A stretch of DNA of 64,000 bases from Haemaphysalis longicornis (lineage: Eukaryota > Arthropoda > Arachnida > Ixodida > Ixodidae). The stretch's first letter is position 1, and each line of letters opens with the position of its first letter. The notes under the pieces are model-generated. The model was not told where the DNA came from, did not search any database, and saw only the letters and a program-made list of their open reading frames with translations. Made by a program: the position numbers and the translations under genes. The DNA lies in NCBI GenBank assembly GCA_013339765.2, contig CM023451.1:156113432-156177431 (forward strand), in the 5' to 3' direction. This document shows positions 24,201 to 36,840 of the stretch, one piece after another.

Positions 24201-27200
24201 AGAAATAATATTACACTTATTCCGAAAGACGACGCACGCACTACTATTGTCTTATTGCATGCTGAGCAATTTATTGAAGGAGGAAGAGGTATACAACGTT
24301 AACTATTGAGCATAAAAGTGGGAGCCTTTTTTTGTGCAGAAAGCCGCGAGCCAGCGCAGCAGCCTGGGTGCGAGTGATGAGGCGTTCCTGGTCCTCGCAG
24401 CGTGAGCTGGTTTTTAAACGAAATGTTTTTTTAACTAAAAATATTTTTGAAGCGCCGACAAGGGAGGTTTAGAACTGACTCAGCGGGTGGCGCCGACTAC
24501 CAAGCTCACCCAGTTTAACTGAGCAGTTAATTCCGCGAGGAGAATACAGATCTCGCTGAAAAATCATCAGTCTGAGAAAGCTCTTATCGGATATGCAGTA
24601 TTCGGAGCGTTAAGTTTGTAGAAACACGGGAGGTCTGTACGCGCGCGCTTAAGTGCGCTCGTCCAGACCGGCCGTGTATAAAATCTCGCGGAATGGCAAT
24701 TTCGGACGTCAAACCTTGATTTTGGTTTTTTTCTGCGCCTGATTTTTAAAATACAGTTGAGTGACAAATCATTCAACAAAGGAATCAAATATAGGAAGTT
24801 ACGAGGCCATATTACGGTCCAAAATAATTTATCTTCCTATTTGTCCAGAAATTGACAATAACCTAACCGGCAGACCCGCACCCTCCACTTCTTTGAACTG
24901 TGGGAGAACCTGATGACCGGCGGTTGACTCGAGGCCCAGGTTCTTCTGGCGTCCGGAGTGAAGACCTCCAGATCGCACTCCGAATCCCTAAAACAATGTA
25001 ATACAGACAGTATCTACCACCATCGCCGGCACGACCAAACTGATCCCACACCCGGACATCAGCTTACAATGCTTTCTTGACCCACCAGCGCAAGACTTCA
25101 TCGGAGAAAGTTTTACGCTGTCTCAAAAAAAAAAATTGAAGCACGGATTCCCAGTCGGATCAGAGCTCCAGTCTTCTAGTCTTAAGTGACGAACAATCTG
25201 CACTGAGGATGAGTAGAAGAGAAAATAGATGAACGCGGTGGGAGATAACAAACTTTTAATAGAGCAAGCTGTAATGGTTGAGCTGTCACTCGGTGGCATC
25301 GCTTGTCCCCATTCCAGGCACCTTTGCGTCTTGACTGCTGCAGTGGTTCAGGTGACCGAGGGATAAACAGCGCGTAGGATGTTCATTTCCACTTCCCTGA
25401 ATAAAGTAGATACGGCGAACTGTTCAAATTTGCTGGAAATGTAGGAAATTATATATGTGATGTGCGGGATGAGCGTGGGTTATCAGGGCGTAAAAATCGG
25501 CATGGTCTCCAAAGCTTTATAAGCGTGCTTGCTACTATTCTGTGAGGCTGACTGCTACACAGAGACTGAATTTCGAATAAGTAGGAAACATGTACGTCAG
25601 CATTGAAAGCCGAGAAAGGTTTCAAAAATGTGGGTAAGCTCGTCGCTTTATGGACGGTGACTATATGGGAATTTTTGCCTTATTCCCTGGCGTAAAACAA
25701 GGTGAACGTGGTGGAGATATAAAACTTGCAGGCAACAAGGGAATACTTTACAACTGTCGTGCGGGAACATTAAAGGCTGTCGTTTCATTCAAACTTATCA
25801 AACACAACAATTCTATAGACAGTCAAAAATGTTTTTAAATGTTTTACGATGCGCGCGTAATCCTCTGACCGGCGTAGCGACAGAACTCTCGATGTAACCA
25901 AGTGTCAGAACATAGCAACCTTTTCGTTCTGCCAAGAGTCAGAGCTCGGAAGACGTTATCGCAAAACAGCTTGACTAGAAACTTGGTTGGGATTCTCAAA
26001 GGAAGCAAAGTCCGCCTGTGGATTCTTTTAGTGGGGCCGGGTGCAGTTATTTCTACAATAGCTTGTTTGTATGACTACTGAGTACCTGTAGTTGCCAACA
26101 TCTTAGGTAAACGTACTAGTCTTCATCACGTGGAACATTATTACAGGTTGTATGTGGAAACACTGTTTCCCACTTTAAAATGATTTCCTATTCATTGTAG
26201 CCGCCAGGGGACTTGAAACACTTTAAACAGATTCAGTTTTGTCAGCAGGCCTTGAAAATTGGCTACATGCACGTAATGATGAGTAAATAACAAAATGGAT
26301 GCATTGGGGACAACATTGATGATACAATTCTTATACGAGCGTGAAAGAGGTTGTGCCAGTACGGTCCCTTGACGACCTTTCGAAGTGGCATCGCTGCACT
26401 CGGACTGCTGTCGATATATATTGCGCTTGTATTTCTACTTTCAGCTGCGGAGTCATCCACACAAATTCATTCTCTAAAGACCGACGGTATTAAAAATTTC
26501 TAAGCGTTATTCGTCTGGGTTTATTTCCACGACACGTTGGGATGACACGTATTATCGATTTATATGGAGTGTTTTACCAAGAAGCCTAACGATATTTCAT
26601 ACCCGCATGTTTGTTCCCATAGCGGCTACTAGTGGACGCGTGAACAAAATATATAAATACAAAGAGAACAGCGAAATAATCTTGGTGACCTCACCAGTTT
26701 TGCCAGGTTATTATTTTTCTTCAGTCTTAGTTGTAAATTACTCAGCTGAATGTAACTAGACGACGTAAATATGGACTAGCAAACCATTTGATTCTCCCAT
26801 TCGTCCTAAGCGAACCAGAACGAAAACGATCGATAATTGATTTTTGACGGTTGCGTCAGCTACTCTCATGGCACGAAACTAATTTTGTTTGCTATATTTC
26901 GCCCAAAAAAGGAAATGCTTGTGGGACAACGCAAAGGTATGGTGACGTGAGTAGGCGGTTTACTAATGAATTTGCATTAAAATAAGAAAAATGCCAAAGT
27001 GGAAAATGTTAAGAGCACCAACGCAAGTTCTGTTGGCGCCCCTGCTAAAATTAATTTAATTCTATGAACATATCGGGCACGACATTTTCACTGCTTCGTT
27101 CCTTCCGTGCATCTTGACACGCCTTACTGAAACAACAAAGCTTGTGAAGTCGTTGTACATTAAAGCGATGGAGGATTTAGAGATAAGGTAATTGTGCAAC

Positions 27201-27456
27201 GTTGGTGCCGAGTTCAATTAAAGGTGTTTTTGTAGCGGCCTAACTAAACTAAGCGGGAAAAGGTGAACACCTGAAGTCTCTGCGCACGAAGTGGGGAGGG
27301 GCTCGGTAAAAGAAAAAAAAAAGTGATTTTGTTTGCTTTCAGATTTTACCTTCAGCCCCTTGAAGATATTTCACCATCAACTTCATAAAAAAAGGGAACT
27401 TACGTACGCGAAAACTCTGCGCAGTACACGGGTATGTCTTGAAGCCTACGGTTTAG

Positions 27457-27458
<2 letters not shown>
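21237..27458. other. Unassigned gene-free DNA
   Basis: About 6 kb without recognised coding homology. 22660-23110 is relatively CpG-rich and could be a promoter or old element, but I see no core motif. Open frames are short and overlap on both strands. Confidence 0.4.

Positions 27459-27506
<48 letters not shown>
27459..27506. repeat. (AT)n microsatellite
   Basis: 48 bases of uninterrupted AT dinucleotides. Confidence 0.97.
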
Positions 27507-27510
<4 letters not shown>

Positions 27511-28445
27511 AAAATTTGGCGTTGTGGACATCAGGTAGTAAAAAGAATGGCTGTTCGCTCAGCGAAAAAAATATCGGTTAACAAATTCCCTGAGTGAAGC
27601 TAAATGTGAAGTTCTTATATCAAAACAAATTAATTTGAAACGAAAATTTGGTATATTTATATCTCGCAGTTTAAACACCCTCAGAAACGCGTTTTGGCCT
27701 TAAACTTAGAACCGTGTATTAGAGACATGCGCTCAAGACTACAGCGGTAATTTAAGCATGCTACTTAGAGACGTAGCAATAAAGGGAGTGGCGAAGCACG
27801 CTTCGCGCTAATTGCTTGTACGTGGGACTTACAATGGCGACTGGCCAAGCGTCGCATCCGTAGTAACAGAGAGAAGACAAACAATCGGAAGGAAAGAGGG
27901 CGGGGAAAATGATAGGATGCAATTGCTCTGCTGGACACTTGCCGTTCCAGCCGATGAAGATAAAGCGGCGCCGCAGTGTGCTAAAAGATTGACCACGTAT
28001 CTGCTTTCTTCACCGCAAATGTCGTCGAAATACGATGGCCTGCCGCCACCCCCTGCCACGAAAATGCCTCTATTCTCTCCAACGCCCGCCTGTCACGCTT
28101 TTGCCCTCCTGCTTTGCTCATCCCCGGATGAGTACGCTGGAGGTTCGCTTCAGTCAATTCAATGTTACGGCGTTCCACCGCTCGTGCGTCATTTATTAAA
28201 ACCTTTCGTTACTGCGTACTTCCTGTAATGCCGCCACAAGGCATGGGTCGCGGGTGCTGGCGCTTTTTGTATTTTGCGGCCAAAACATTGTTTTCAACGC
28301 GTGTTATTTATTTTCTGTCACAAAAAATATGCATACTTGTATATTTATCCAAAATAACACTGTCTATGTCCAGTTATGTAATGCTGTTATACCTTAAGCA
28401 TTTCCAATGTCGTCTTTTTCCTGAGACAGTGTTGACACGCATGAA
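27507..28445. other. Unassigned DNA with dispersed-repeat segments
   Basis: The 138-codon plus frame at 27812-28228 has no known domain. The segment 27990-28045 is similar to the reverse complement of 47717-47780, including GCAAATGTCGTC and a shared QMSSK reading. Near 27755-27800 a block containing AGCATGCT and GAGACGTAG recurs near 32060-32085. These are probably pieces of an unnamed dispersed repeat. Confidence 0.4.
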
Positions 28446-28461
28446 GTGTTTTTCCAGGTTT
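28446..28461. repeat. Imperfect target duplication, left of SINE
   Basis: GTGTTTTTCCAGGTTT here matches GTGTTTTCCAGATTT at 28706-28720 with one indel and one substitution, bracketing the SINE. Confidence 0.7.
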
Positions 28462-28705
28462 GATTGGATTGATTGATTGTAGGCTTTTAACGCAGCGACG
28501 CTACAAAGGCGAGAGGAGCGCCGTAGTGGAGGGCTCCGGGTTGATTTTGACCACCTGGGGATCTTTAACGTGCGCCGAAATATCGAACGCACGGGGTGTG
28601 TTTTCTTTTTGCCTCCGTTAGAAAAGCGGCGGCGGCAGCCGGGAATCGAACCCGCGTCCTTCTGCTGAGCAGCACAACGCCATCGCCACTGAGCCATCGC
28701 AGCAG
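28462..28705 (-). mobile_element. tRNA-derived SINE (tick type), copy 1
   Basis: A minus-strand SINE of about 244 bp. In SINE sense the head has an A-box-like TGGCTCAGTGGCGATGG and a B box GGTTCGATTCCC (pol III promoter), followed by a body with CGTTAAAGATCCCCAGG and a tail of (AATC)n. This layout matches the tRNA-related SINEs I know from tick genomes. Near-identical flanking repeats support retrotransposition. It codes for no protein and would depend on a LINE reverse transcriptase. Confidence 0.88.
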
Positions 28706-28720
28706 GTGTTTTCCAGATTT
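28706..28720. repeat. Imperfect target duplication, right of SINE
   Basis: Partner of 28446-28461. Confidence 0.7.
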
Positions 28721-31179
28721 AGTGGACTGGAATTTGTTTTGTCTATATAAACGTTTCATTCAAGTATTCGTTGACCTTTTGGCGGGAATGCTGAATTGAG
28801 GGACACAAACACAGACATACATCAAGTAGCCCAAGCAAGACTGTCGTCTCTAAATGCTTGGTGGGTCATCCGCCTTCACATTAGAAAAATGGGTCCTAAT
28901 TTTTTAATTTGATAGTATTTGTTCCTTCCCGAGAATACGCAATCTTTTTACCCTTTATATATGTTAAAAATCGGGTGATTCAAATTTTTTCAAACACCAA
29001 AATAGTGTGCTGATTATTTTTGGAGACCTACATTGTAATATAAGCTTGCATAATGCGTTATGGACGCTGTGATTTAGTACAAGCATTCGCCGGTATGTTT
29101 GCGTTTAGAGAAGCCGATGTTTTACTTGGAAATTGCTGTCCACAAAGAAAAAAACTCGACAAACAAGGAACAACATAAGAAGGAGGTAACATGAGAGTAG
29201 GTTTTCTGCTTTTGTTTACGTCGTTATTATTTCCGCAGCGGTTTTCAACCAAAAGTTGCACCGTTTAATTCCCCGATTCGATTCCCCGATGAAAGGGCCC
29301 AAAAGCCGTAGTGAAATCTGTAAAAACATAAGAATTAAACCAGTTGATTATTTCTTCTACTTGCTTGCCCTCTTAACAAGATTCTTTAATACCCGAAGGC
29401 TCACTATCTGCATACGCAGTTCCACATACAAAACAAAACATCCCATTAGCATTGTCTGCAATAACCAGGAGCACGAGTTGTAAACGCAGAGGTTAAACAT
29501 GTATAAAAAAATCATGGGCGTAGCAAAAAAAAACAACAAAAAACAGGGGGATGTATTCAGATTGGTTTGTCATTCGGTAAAAGGCAATTTATGGCTGCCA
29601 ATAAAACTCTGTTTAGGATATAATTATTAAACCAGTCTTCTATTGACAAAGAGACAACCAATAGCTAACGCTGAAGTGCACGTTTGGTGCCTCTCAATAC
29701 GCTTCTTGGGTCCAAGAGCAGTGGGACTAAGACCAAAAGAAGCACCAAACTCTCTGAACCATAGTACTCACAAATGTGATAACGAGCAGCCGCATCATTC
29801 CGGCAAAAAAGAGAAAAAAGGCAGCATTTCATATGAAAGCGCTATGCCGCACTGTGGCTGTCTTCGGAACTCGCTTAGTGTGCGGTATTTCCCGTCACGC
29901 GAAACTTGTATTCTGCGACGAAAGAGATGCTTTGCTACCCTCTCTATTCAGCGTTCTTTCGATGCCAAAGTGCCATCTTAGCATTTATGCTACGGCCTTA
30001 TTCTTTTATATATTTGCCCAGACTCTGCTGTATATAACGGCCCTGTCTGTGCGTTCGGCTTGTAGAACGCGGATGTGACATGCTAAGACAGAACGAAGTA
30101 CGCCGTTACCCTGCTTGAATTTTTTTCGCCTTTCATGCGTACACGGTTCGGCGAGCGACCAAACGGCGCGACGTGTGCCCATTCATCTTGACTTCGCGCT
30201 TTTTAGCGCCCGCCTGTGGAGCGTAACGAGACCTCAGGAACTCTGTCAGTACACCACTCGAGAAGTCATTTTCGCTTCGAAAGTGAATAGCTTTCCGTGT
30301 TTTTTTTATACTAAGGGCGTGTTTACCAATGAGGGGCAAAGCTTGTGGTCAGCAGTTTTGTACGTTAAACAAGAGCTGAAACAAAACTGTGTCCCCAGGT
30401 AACGGCGGATCCCTTTCTGCAAAATTCATAAGTGCATCAAAGCGGAGCTACCTACCCTGCACCAGTGAGGCCCATCAAATTCAACTCACCAACGAAAGCC
30501 TTGTGTCGAACGAACATTGAGCCCCTACAGTTGGCATATGAAGGTAACGAGCTCAGGATATCTTTGGGTTCCGATTTAGAGCAAACGCCGGGCGTAGTTC
30601 TGTAATGCACGGAAAAGCGAAGCGAAGAAAGAAATGACACTGGAGTAGTTTGAAAAAATATAGAAGGAGCAATCTACTAATAACCGACGACAACGAGTGT
30701 GAAACTCAGAGGACGTGGATCGAGACATGACCTTGCGCCTTCCAGCTTGGCAAAAAGTGCATTGAATGTGCACAGTTCCACGACTAACTCAACATTGTGG
30801 CGGCGATGTCGCACAGCCGAAGGGCGCAAACACACTCGGAACACGCGAGACCAAAACACCTGATAGGTGGCTGTCAGAGAAATATCAGCGGGCCACGTAA
30901 TGGCGGGGCCTCCCGATCTCCATGCACCGACGCTGATCACACGGCAGTGGTTCGGTTGCAGCCAAATCATGCTTAGGTACTCGGGTAATGTTTGTGCCCG
31001 AAAACATGTCGTCGTCATTTCGTCCCTGCGGCAGCATTTATCTCAGCCGTGCGTCCTTTAAACGTCGAGGAGTTTGGGAGTAATTTTTACGGAAGGTAAG
31101 GAAACATTTTCGCGTGTCTGCTTGCTTCATTGGCAAATGAAGGTCAGAAGACGGTAAGTAAGTTGTGCCCCCCGGGCCC
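28721..31179. other. Unassigned gene-free DNA
   Basis: Several frames of 60-113 codons on both strands have no recognised homology. No transposon ends were identified. Confidence 0.4.
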
Positions 31180-31790
31180 CCCTCCTCGTCTCGTAGTTGC
31201 CCGTCCTGCTCTTCTCCTCCCACCGCCCTGTGTTCTTTTTCCCTTCCTCCCATCCTAGCCATCTGTCTCTTCTATTTACCACCCCTGACCTAATTCTAAA
31301 TTCCCCCTTTTTTCCTTCCCCTCCACTCTGGTTCTCCCCTCTCATGTTTCACCTCGCCTCCTGGGTGCCCCTCAAATTCCCCTCCGCCTTGCAACTCCCA
31401 AACCCGTTTCACCCGAAACAGGGCCCGTTCCATATCTTCCCAGCCGGAATTTATTCTCCCATTCAGCCCTCTGTCGCCTCTATTCCTTTCCCCTTCATGT
31501 CCTTCATTCATCCTCGTGGTTTAACCATATTCAGTTCTCCCTCCAAACACCCTTGCCCTCCTATATTTTCTTTCCTCCTTTCTTTCCACCCCTCCACCTT
31601 CACCTGTCACTGCCTTCTTTTACCTCCCCTCTTCTTCTTTCCGTCTTCCTGTTCTCCCAACCACCAGTGAGTCTGCCTCCTGCCGTCCTCCACTCCCCAA
31701 CCCTCAGATGCTCTATATGCTCATCCTCACTCCTCCACTTTCATTCTTTTTCTTACTTTCCCAGTCTCCCTTCTTCCGTTGCACTCTCTC
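31180..31790 (+). repeat. Pyrimidine-rich tract (about 600 bp)
   Basis: The plus strand is strongly C/T-biased. It contains a 157-codon frame (31197-31670) dominated by Pro, Phe, Ser and Leu; I read this as composition, not a gene. The bias is interrupted by ordinary words, so it is not a simple microsatellite. Confidence 0.7.
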
Positions 31791-34666
31791 GTACGAAATC
31801 ATAACTTAACCCTGTACGCAAAAATGCGGCGTTCGGCGTCGTCGTGACAGAAGGTGGTACAAAAAGCGGCCAAAGGCACTTATAAATAAAAGCATGCAGG
31901 TAGAATATTCCAACCAATGGCTCAACGGAATGCGACTGTTCAACACGCACATTCTGCACCATGGCCGGTCCTAGGATCTTGCTTAACAAAGGGACAACAA
32001 GTGGCCTTCGACTTAGAAAAGTATACCACAGACATGTATTGATGCCTACAAGAGAAATTCGAGCATGCTAAGTAGAGACGTAGTGAAACCAGTTTACGCT
32101 AGTAGTAAATATAAGTGGCCTACAAGGGCAAATAAGAAGAAAACGAATCAGAAAAAAAACGATGCAAAAGATAAAGTATCCTGAGGATGGGTACTGAGAG
32201 AACGCAAGCGCAACACTGGCAGCCCGCAGGAGTGATTCGAGCGCGCAAGTTAGGGGTGTAGCCAAGCACGTTCACTCACAAAACCGCACATGTGTAGTGC
32301 TAACAAGGACGAGTGCTAAAGCCTCTCCGTCATTAAAAAAAGAGAGAAAGTAAACGACGCCTTCAGAAAAGTATCGTGTCGATGGTAACGAGTGGGCACA
32401 AAAATCGTCCCACCGGAAAAATTGGTGTGTATGTGCTGCCCTACTTCAGCGGCAGTTCGAAGACGATGTTTCCTACGGAAGTGCGCAGATTCAAGAGAAC
32501 AAAGAAAATTGGTGGACGGCGAACATAGAAGCTTTAGCTCGCTGCAGCTAAAACTGTCACCAGCCGGCAGTGCCCCTACCGTTACACGAGATTGATTACA
32601 TTGGAGACGTATATCCTTCTTGTGACGAAGATTTTGTCCCGATGGAAGACGACGTATTAACGACAGATATCCATGAGGCATGAAGAATCGCATAACCTGA
32701 CATAAAATATAATCCTTTCGGATGCGCAGCAAAACCAGTCCTAAATCTCTAACCGAATATTTTTGTCACCTATTGCTGGGATCTTTCTGTCTTTTTCAGT
32801 CTCCTACTCATCTCCTCTCTGTTACTCCTCAAATCCTTCACACAGTTTTTTTATTTCCGTATTGCCTCAAAAAGGTGTATATTAGTGAAATAAGGATGTT
32901 GGGAGTTAGTACGCCCTTTTCCTCATTTCCCAACACTCTAACTTGTAGCTTTGCACCCTTTTCGTGTGGCAAAAAGGCTGTTAATCGACTCCAATACCCC
33001 CGGATTCTCTAGGGTGTAGAAAGGGTATGAAATAGGTATTCAGTTGCAAAAAAAAAGAAAACCGGGGGGCTGGTGTTCGATGTAGATTCTTTGTTTTGTT
33101 GCTAAATTTTGAAAGGTTTTGCTAGGCTTTGCTCAGTTTTGTTAGGTTTTGCGATGTTTTAGCTTGGCTAGGCTAAGTGGTGAGGGGTGAGGCCCAGTTT
33201 ATCCAAATTATACAAGGCTGTTCCAGTGTGTCCCCCAGACTGACTGCTTTTCCAAGGGGGATCAAGGTAGGCTGACCGTAGGCTCCGCCGTTTCTCCAGC
33301 CTTGTACCCTTTGTGCAAGCTGTGCCAATGTTTTATGCGTGTTAGTATCCCAAAAAGACTATCACCTTTAAAATGGTATGTTTAGAGATGCGAATACGCA
33401 CGAGAGCCTTGTTCTCACTCTCGAGGAGGCGCAAGAGCCAGATTCGCTGTTATATTACCCTATCTGTGGTGGTGCACCAATTGCAGGTGGCGCAGTTTTT
33501 TTCAATTGATATTTTTAGTGTGCAGCCCTTTGCTTCCCGCTACTGTGACCTGGCGGTGGCAATGGCGACGGAGGCGGCGTTGTAACTGAGCGACCCAAGA
33601 CAGAAAGGAAACGGTGGTGGGAAGTGTGGCAAAAGTGTGAGGGGGAGGGCAGTGGGTTGAGCCCGCACTGGATGCTCGTCAGAGCGCCGGGCGAAAGTGC
33701 GAGTGATTTCTTCATCGCCAATTATCCTATGCGTCCACTCTCCACTTCCCCTCATATTTCCCCACTCCGATCGCACACATCCCCATCCACGCAGAGAGAC
33801 AGACAGATGAATGCCTTGCCGAGGTATTCCAAGAAGTACTCTCGTCTTGAAAACTGTTTGAGCGCACGGGCACCTGAACGTGTATTCAAGTCATGTGTGT
33901 GTGCTTGTTCGGCGTGTGCTAACCTTGTGGGCTGGAATTTCTTCTTCAACCATTGCTTTCTTCCGGATGTTCAACTTCAAAACAAAAGTAATGATCAAGC
34001 ACGAAAGTTATCCGCCCTTCATGCGTAGCAGTTATTGACAACTTTCGTATGGTCGATGTCATGTGGGCAATAACCGTCGCTTAAAGGGAAGGAGTACTCC
34101 TTGACATGAAATAAGAAATATAGCTTTTTGACGTGACACTCATATATGAGATGGGAATATAATATCCACAAATATGAAACACCCTTTTCAACAAACTTTC
34201 CGGCATGCCTAACAGTCACAATAATCTAAAATACGATAACGAAGCAAGACTTGCTTCACGGCAAACCTGATTTTTTTATTTCGCCTTTGCATAGCTATCA
34301 ACAAATGGCCAATGGCTAGTTCTCATCATTTATTGTCTACACTGTGAATTTCCTAAACATCGGCCTGCTTGACCCAAATGTAATACAGAGCCTGCATAAC
34401 TGTTACTGTCGCGATAAACCATTGCGTGCGACTTGTGCACAGACACGTACAGGTGCCATCACAAGTAATTGGAAAGAGGATTCGTGAATATCACAGCGTA
34501 TTTGTCTTAATCACTTTATGACAGCCATTACCGATTTAAACGAAGCTTTTTCCGTTAAATAATAATCCTTTAAACTCACACCTATCCAGCCAAACAGTAC
34601 CCGGAAGAAGCACTTTATGTAAATATACGACATCATGTCCATTTACTTTTGACGGCCTTATACATA
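31791..34666. other. Unassigned gene-free DNA
   Basis: Contains a degenerate TTTTGCTAGG-like tandem stretch at about 33091-33176 and a block near 32060-32270 sharing words with 27755-27800. No coding homology was seen. Confidence 0.4.
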
Positions 34667-34810
34667 CTGTAGGAAACCTCGTGATAAGGAAATAGCTTTA
34701 TTCGAAATATCGCTTTGTTGGAAGTGTTTCATAGTCCCCATATGCAGTGCATAAGCAGCAAAAAATTCCCACTTTTAACAAAATATCGCTTATAATGAAG
34801 GCAGCTTCTT
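34667..34810 (+). mobile_element. Decayed pogo-like (Tigger MITE) end
   Basis: The segment begins near ACTGTAGGAAACCTCG with a GATAAGG box and contains ATATCGCTTTGTTG followed by GAAGTGTTTCATA. It aligns with 56040-56120, which shares GCTTTGTT and CAGTGTTTCATA in the same order. A second ATATCGCTTATAATGAAG box lies near its right end. These resemble the CAGT...CGTTATAACGAA termini of pogo-type elements. Confidence 0.45.
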
Positions 34811-34852
34811 AGGAGCACCGACAAGTGGCAAGTTGGTATGGAGACATACTAA

Positions 34853-34920
34853 ATAAAAGCGCAGAAAAACGCGGGACAAAGAGAACTACACAGGACGAGC
34901 GCTTATCTTGTCAGTTTCTT
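34853..34920. mobile_element. Possible Penelope-like element terminal fragment
   Basis: The block around GCGGGACAAAGAGAACTAC and GGACGAGCGCTT resembles terminal sequence I associate with Penelope-like elements in ticks. A similar GAGCGCT/CTTTCTCGTCC arrangement, reversed, lies next to the Penelope remnant at 63538-63574. There is no coding part here. Confidence 0.3.
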
Positions 34921-35774
34921 GTCTTTCTTAATCAGCTTCTTGTCCAGAGCACTTATAAAAAGGGTTCACGCAGTGTCCTTCGGTCGTGCACGCTAGACAT
35001 ATGACCAGAAACTAAGAAATCGAATTAAAAAACGTATGGTGCGGTTGCAGTGGCACAACTATCAATACAGACGACACGCCAAGGATCCAGAGAAAGATGT
35101 GCAAAAGGAATGGCACGAACACTCGCAAGTAAACTGCCTTGTATCAGGTGCCTAGCAAAGAACTGCTCCCTCTGGAGTGCAGCCATCTGGTCGGAGAGAT
35201 AGGGTGAACGGCGGGCCTTCAGCGGCCGTCGTGAAAGTCCAGACATCTGCGAACATGCGTCTTGGGAATGACACGCGGCCGCTTAACCCATGGCACCAGT
35301 GCATCACGGGCTGATAGCGGCGCTGCTCTCACCCTTCTGCTGACTCGAGACGTATTCCAATCGACCCGGCACCTTGGTGCCGCTACTTGACCATAACTAT
35401 ATGGATATTGTTGCGTAGCCAAGGACAACGCGATTTTTTTCAAGGGACAAAGTTTATAGGAGCGAACTTGTGCTCTGCAAGGAAGTCGAAGAAAATACGA
35501 GCGGAGAAGGAGCAGCTAACAAAGTGAAGTGCGCAGGCGAGTGTCGGGTATTCGAATGCTGTGGCGTCGGCCCTGCGAGTATTTGTCATTCCGTGTAACT
35601 GTTTTGGGAACAGTCGAAGTACATACACAAAACTGGAGACTAAAAAAGATTATTCTAGTGTAGTGACGACCGGGTGATATACTCTCCCGATCAAATTAGA
35701 TAGCCTGCGCGGCATACAGGGAAAGAGACGGAAAACGTGCGCTTCACGTCTTAGATAAGAGAGCTAGTAGCCAA
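34921..35774. other. Unassigned gene-free DNA
   Basis: Nothing recognised; short open frames on the minus strand only. Confidence 0.4.
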
Positions 35775-36103
35775 AACGAACAAATAAACAAACCGGAGGG
35801 TATACTTGTCTATAGGCTCGAGTGTGGCCACGCCCAGTTCGCACAGAACTGCCCCTTTTGCACGGCTCCTGCCGAAGAGGCGGACACTGTACATTTGCTG
35901 TGGACTTGCCCTTCATTGGAAGCGGCGAGAACAAGACACCTCCGAGGCATAGGCCTCCACCCTGGCAGACCACCTGACCTTCATCGGTGGATTTGGGGAC
36001 CCCATCATCGCTCCCTGCTTGAGTTTCTTCGCGAAACGGGGGTTACTCTATACCTGTGACGCAGTATTTATGCCAACGGGCATACTATCGCAATAAAAAA
36101 AAA
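35775..36103 (+). mobile_element. LINE 3-prime end with ORF2 C-terminal zinc motif
   Basis: The plus strand reads YRLECGHAQFAQN, then CPFCTAPAEEADTVHLLWTC, a CX2CX9HX4C knuckle typical of the C-terminus of CR1/R1/I-type LINE ORF2 proteins. The frame ends at TGA 36057-36059, after LEFLRETGVTLYL. A 30-base UTR and an A-rich tail with AATAAA follow (36091-36103). The part before about 35775 is absent, so this is a 5-prime-truncated copy. The frame has no ATG. Confidence 0.75.
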
Positions 36104-36122
36104 TATAGGCTCGAGCCTATAT
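36103..36122. repeat. 20-bp perfect palindrome at the LINE tail
   Basis: A self-complementary 20-mer centred on CTCGAG directly follows the A-rich tail. Its left half TATAGGCTCGAG also occurs at 35811-35822 inside the same LINE fragment. Confidence 0.8.
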
Positions 36123-36314
36123 ATACGACGGATTGTAGATAGGCATCAACAAAACAGAACGAAATGGACTGGTCGCGTAACAGTGACAACACGCCGATTG
36201 AACGCAATGACCTTTTGATTACGATAGCACCAGGGAAAAGGGTATGATGTATCGACATGCTGCTTCTAATTGTAAAGTTTGAGAGATACTCTGGCAGCGA
36301 GGAATATGGCTACC

Positions 36315-36326
36315 GGCGATAAGAGA
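36315..36326. repeat. Target duplication, left of SINE copy 2
   Basis: GGCGATAAGAGA matches GGCAATAAGAGA at 36564-36575 with one mismatch. Confidence 0.6.
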
Positions 36327-36563
36327 TTGCTTGTAGTGTTTAATGCGCCGACGCAACGCAGGCGATGAGGCGCACCGTAGCGGAGGGCTCCGGATTAATT
36401 TTGACCAACGGGGTATCTTTAACGTGCGCCGAAATCTCGTACACACGGGCGGTTTTGCTTTTTGCTTCCACCAGAAAGACGGCCGCCGCGGCCGGCAATC
36501 GAACCCGCGACCTTGGGCTCAGCAGTGCAACGCCTTAGCCACTGAGCCACCACGGCGGGTGGC
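36327..36563 (-). mobile_element. tRNA-derived SINE (tick type), copy 2
   Basis: Same family and orientation as 28462-28705. In SINE sense it has a GTGGCTCAGTGGC A box, a GGTTCGATTGCC B box and a body with CGTTAAAGATACCCCG. Flanking 12-bp near-identical repeats mark an independent insertion. The (AATC)-type tail is eroded. Confidence 0.85.
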
Positions 36564-36575
36564 GGCAATAAGAGA
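36564..36575. repeat. Target duplication, right of SINE copy 2
   Basis: Partner of 36315-36326. Confidence 0.6.
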
Positions 36576-36709
36576 AAGTGGCCTAACTTAATGTCCATTA
36601 CGCAAAATCATGTCATTTCCCTCTCTGAAGATGGATGAGCAGCGAAGCTTTTTAGCACACTGTATAGAGGGGAGAGAGAAATCGATGTGAGATAAGCAAA
36701 TTTTGTCAG

Positions 36710-36840
<131 letters not shown>

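Noticed and set aside
31197..31670. 157-codon Pro/Phe/Ser-rich frame
   Set aside because: Explained by the pyrimidine-rich composition.
35775..36059. A host zinc-finger gene
   Set aside because: The single CCHC knuckle with HLLWTC, a truncated start and an A-rich tail fits a LINE ORF2 end.
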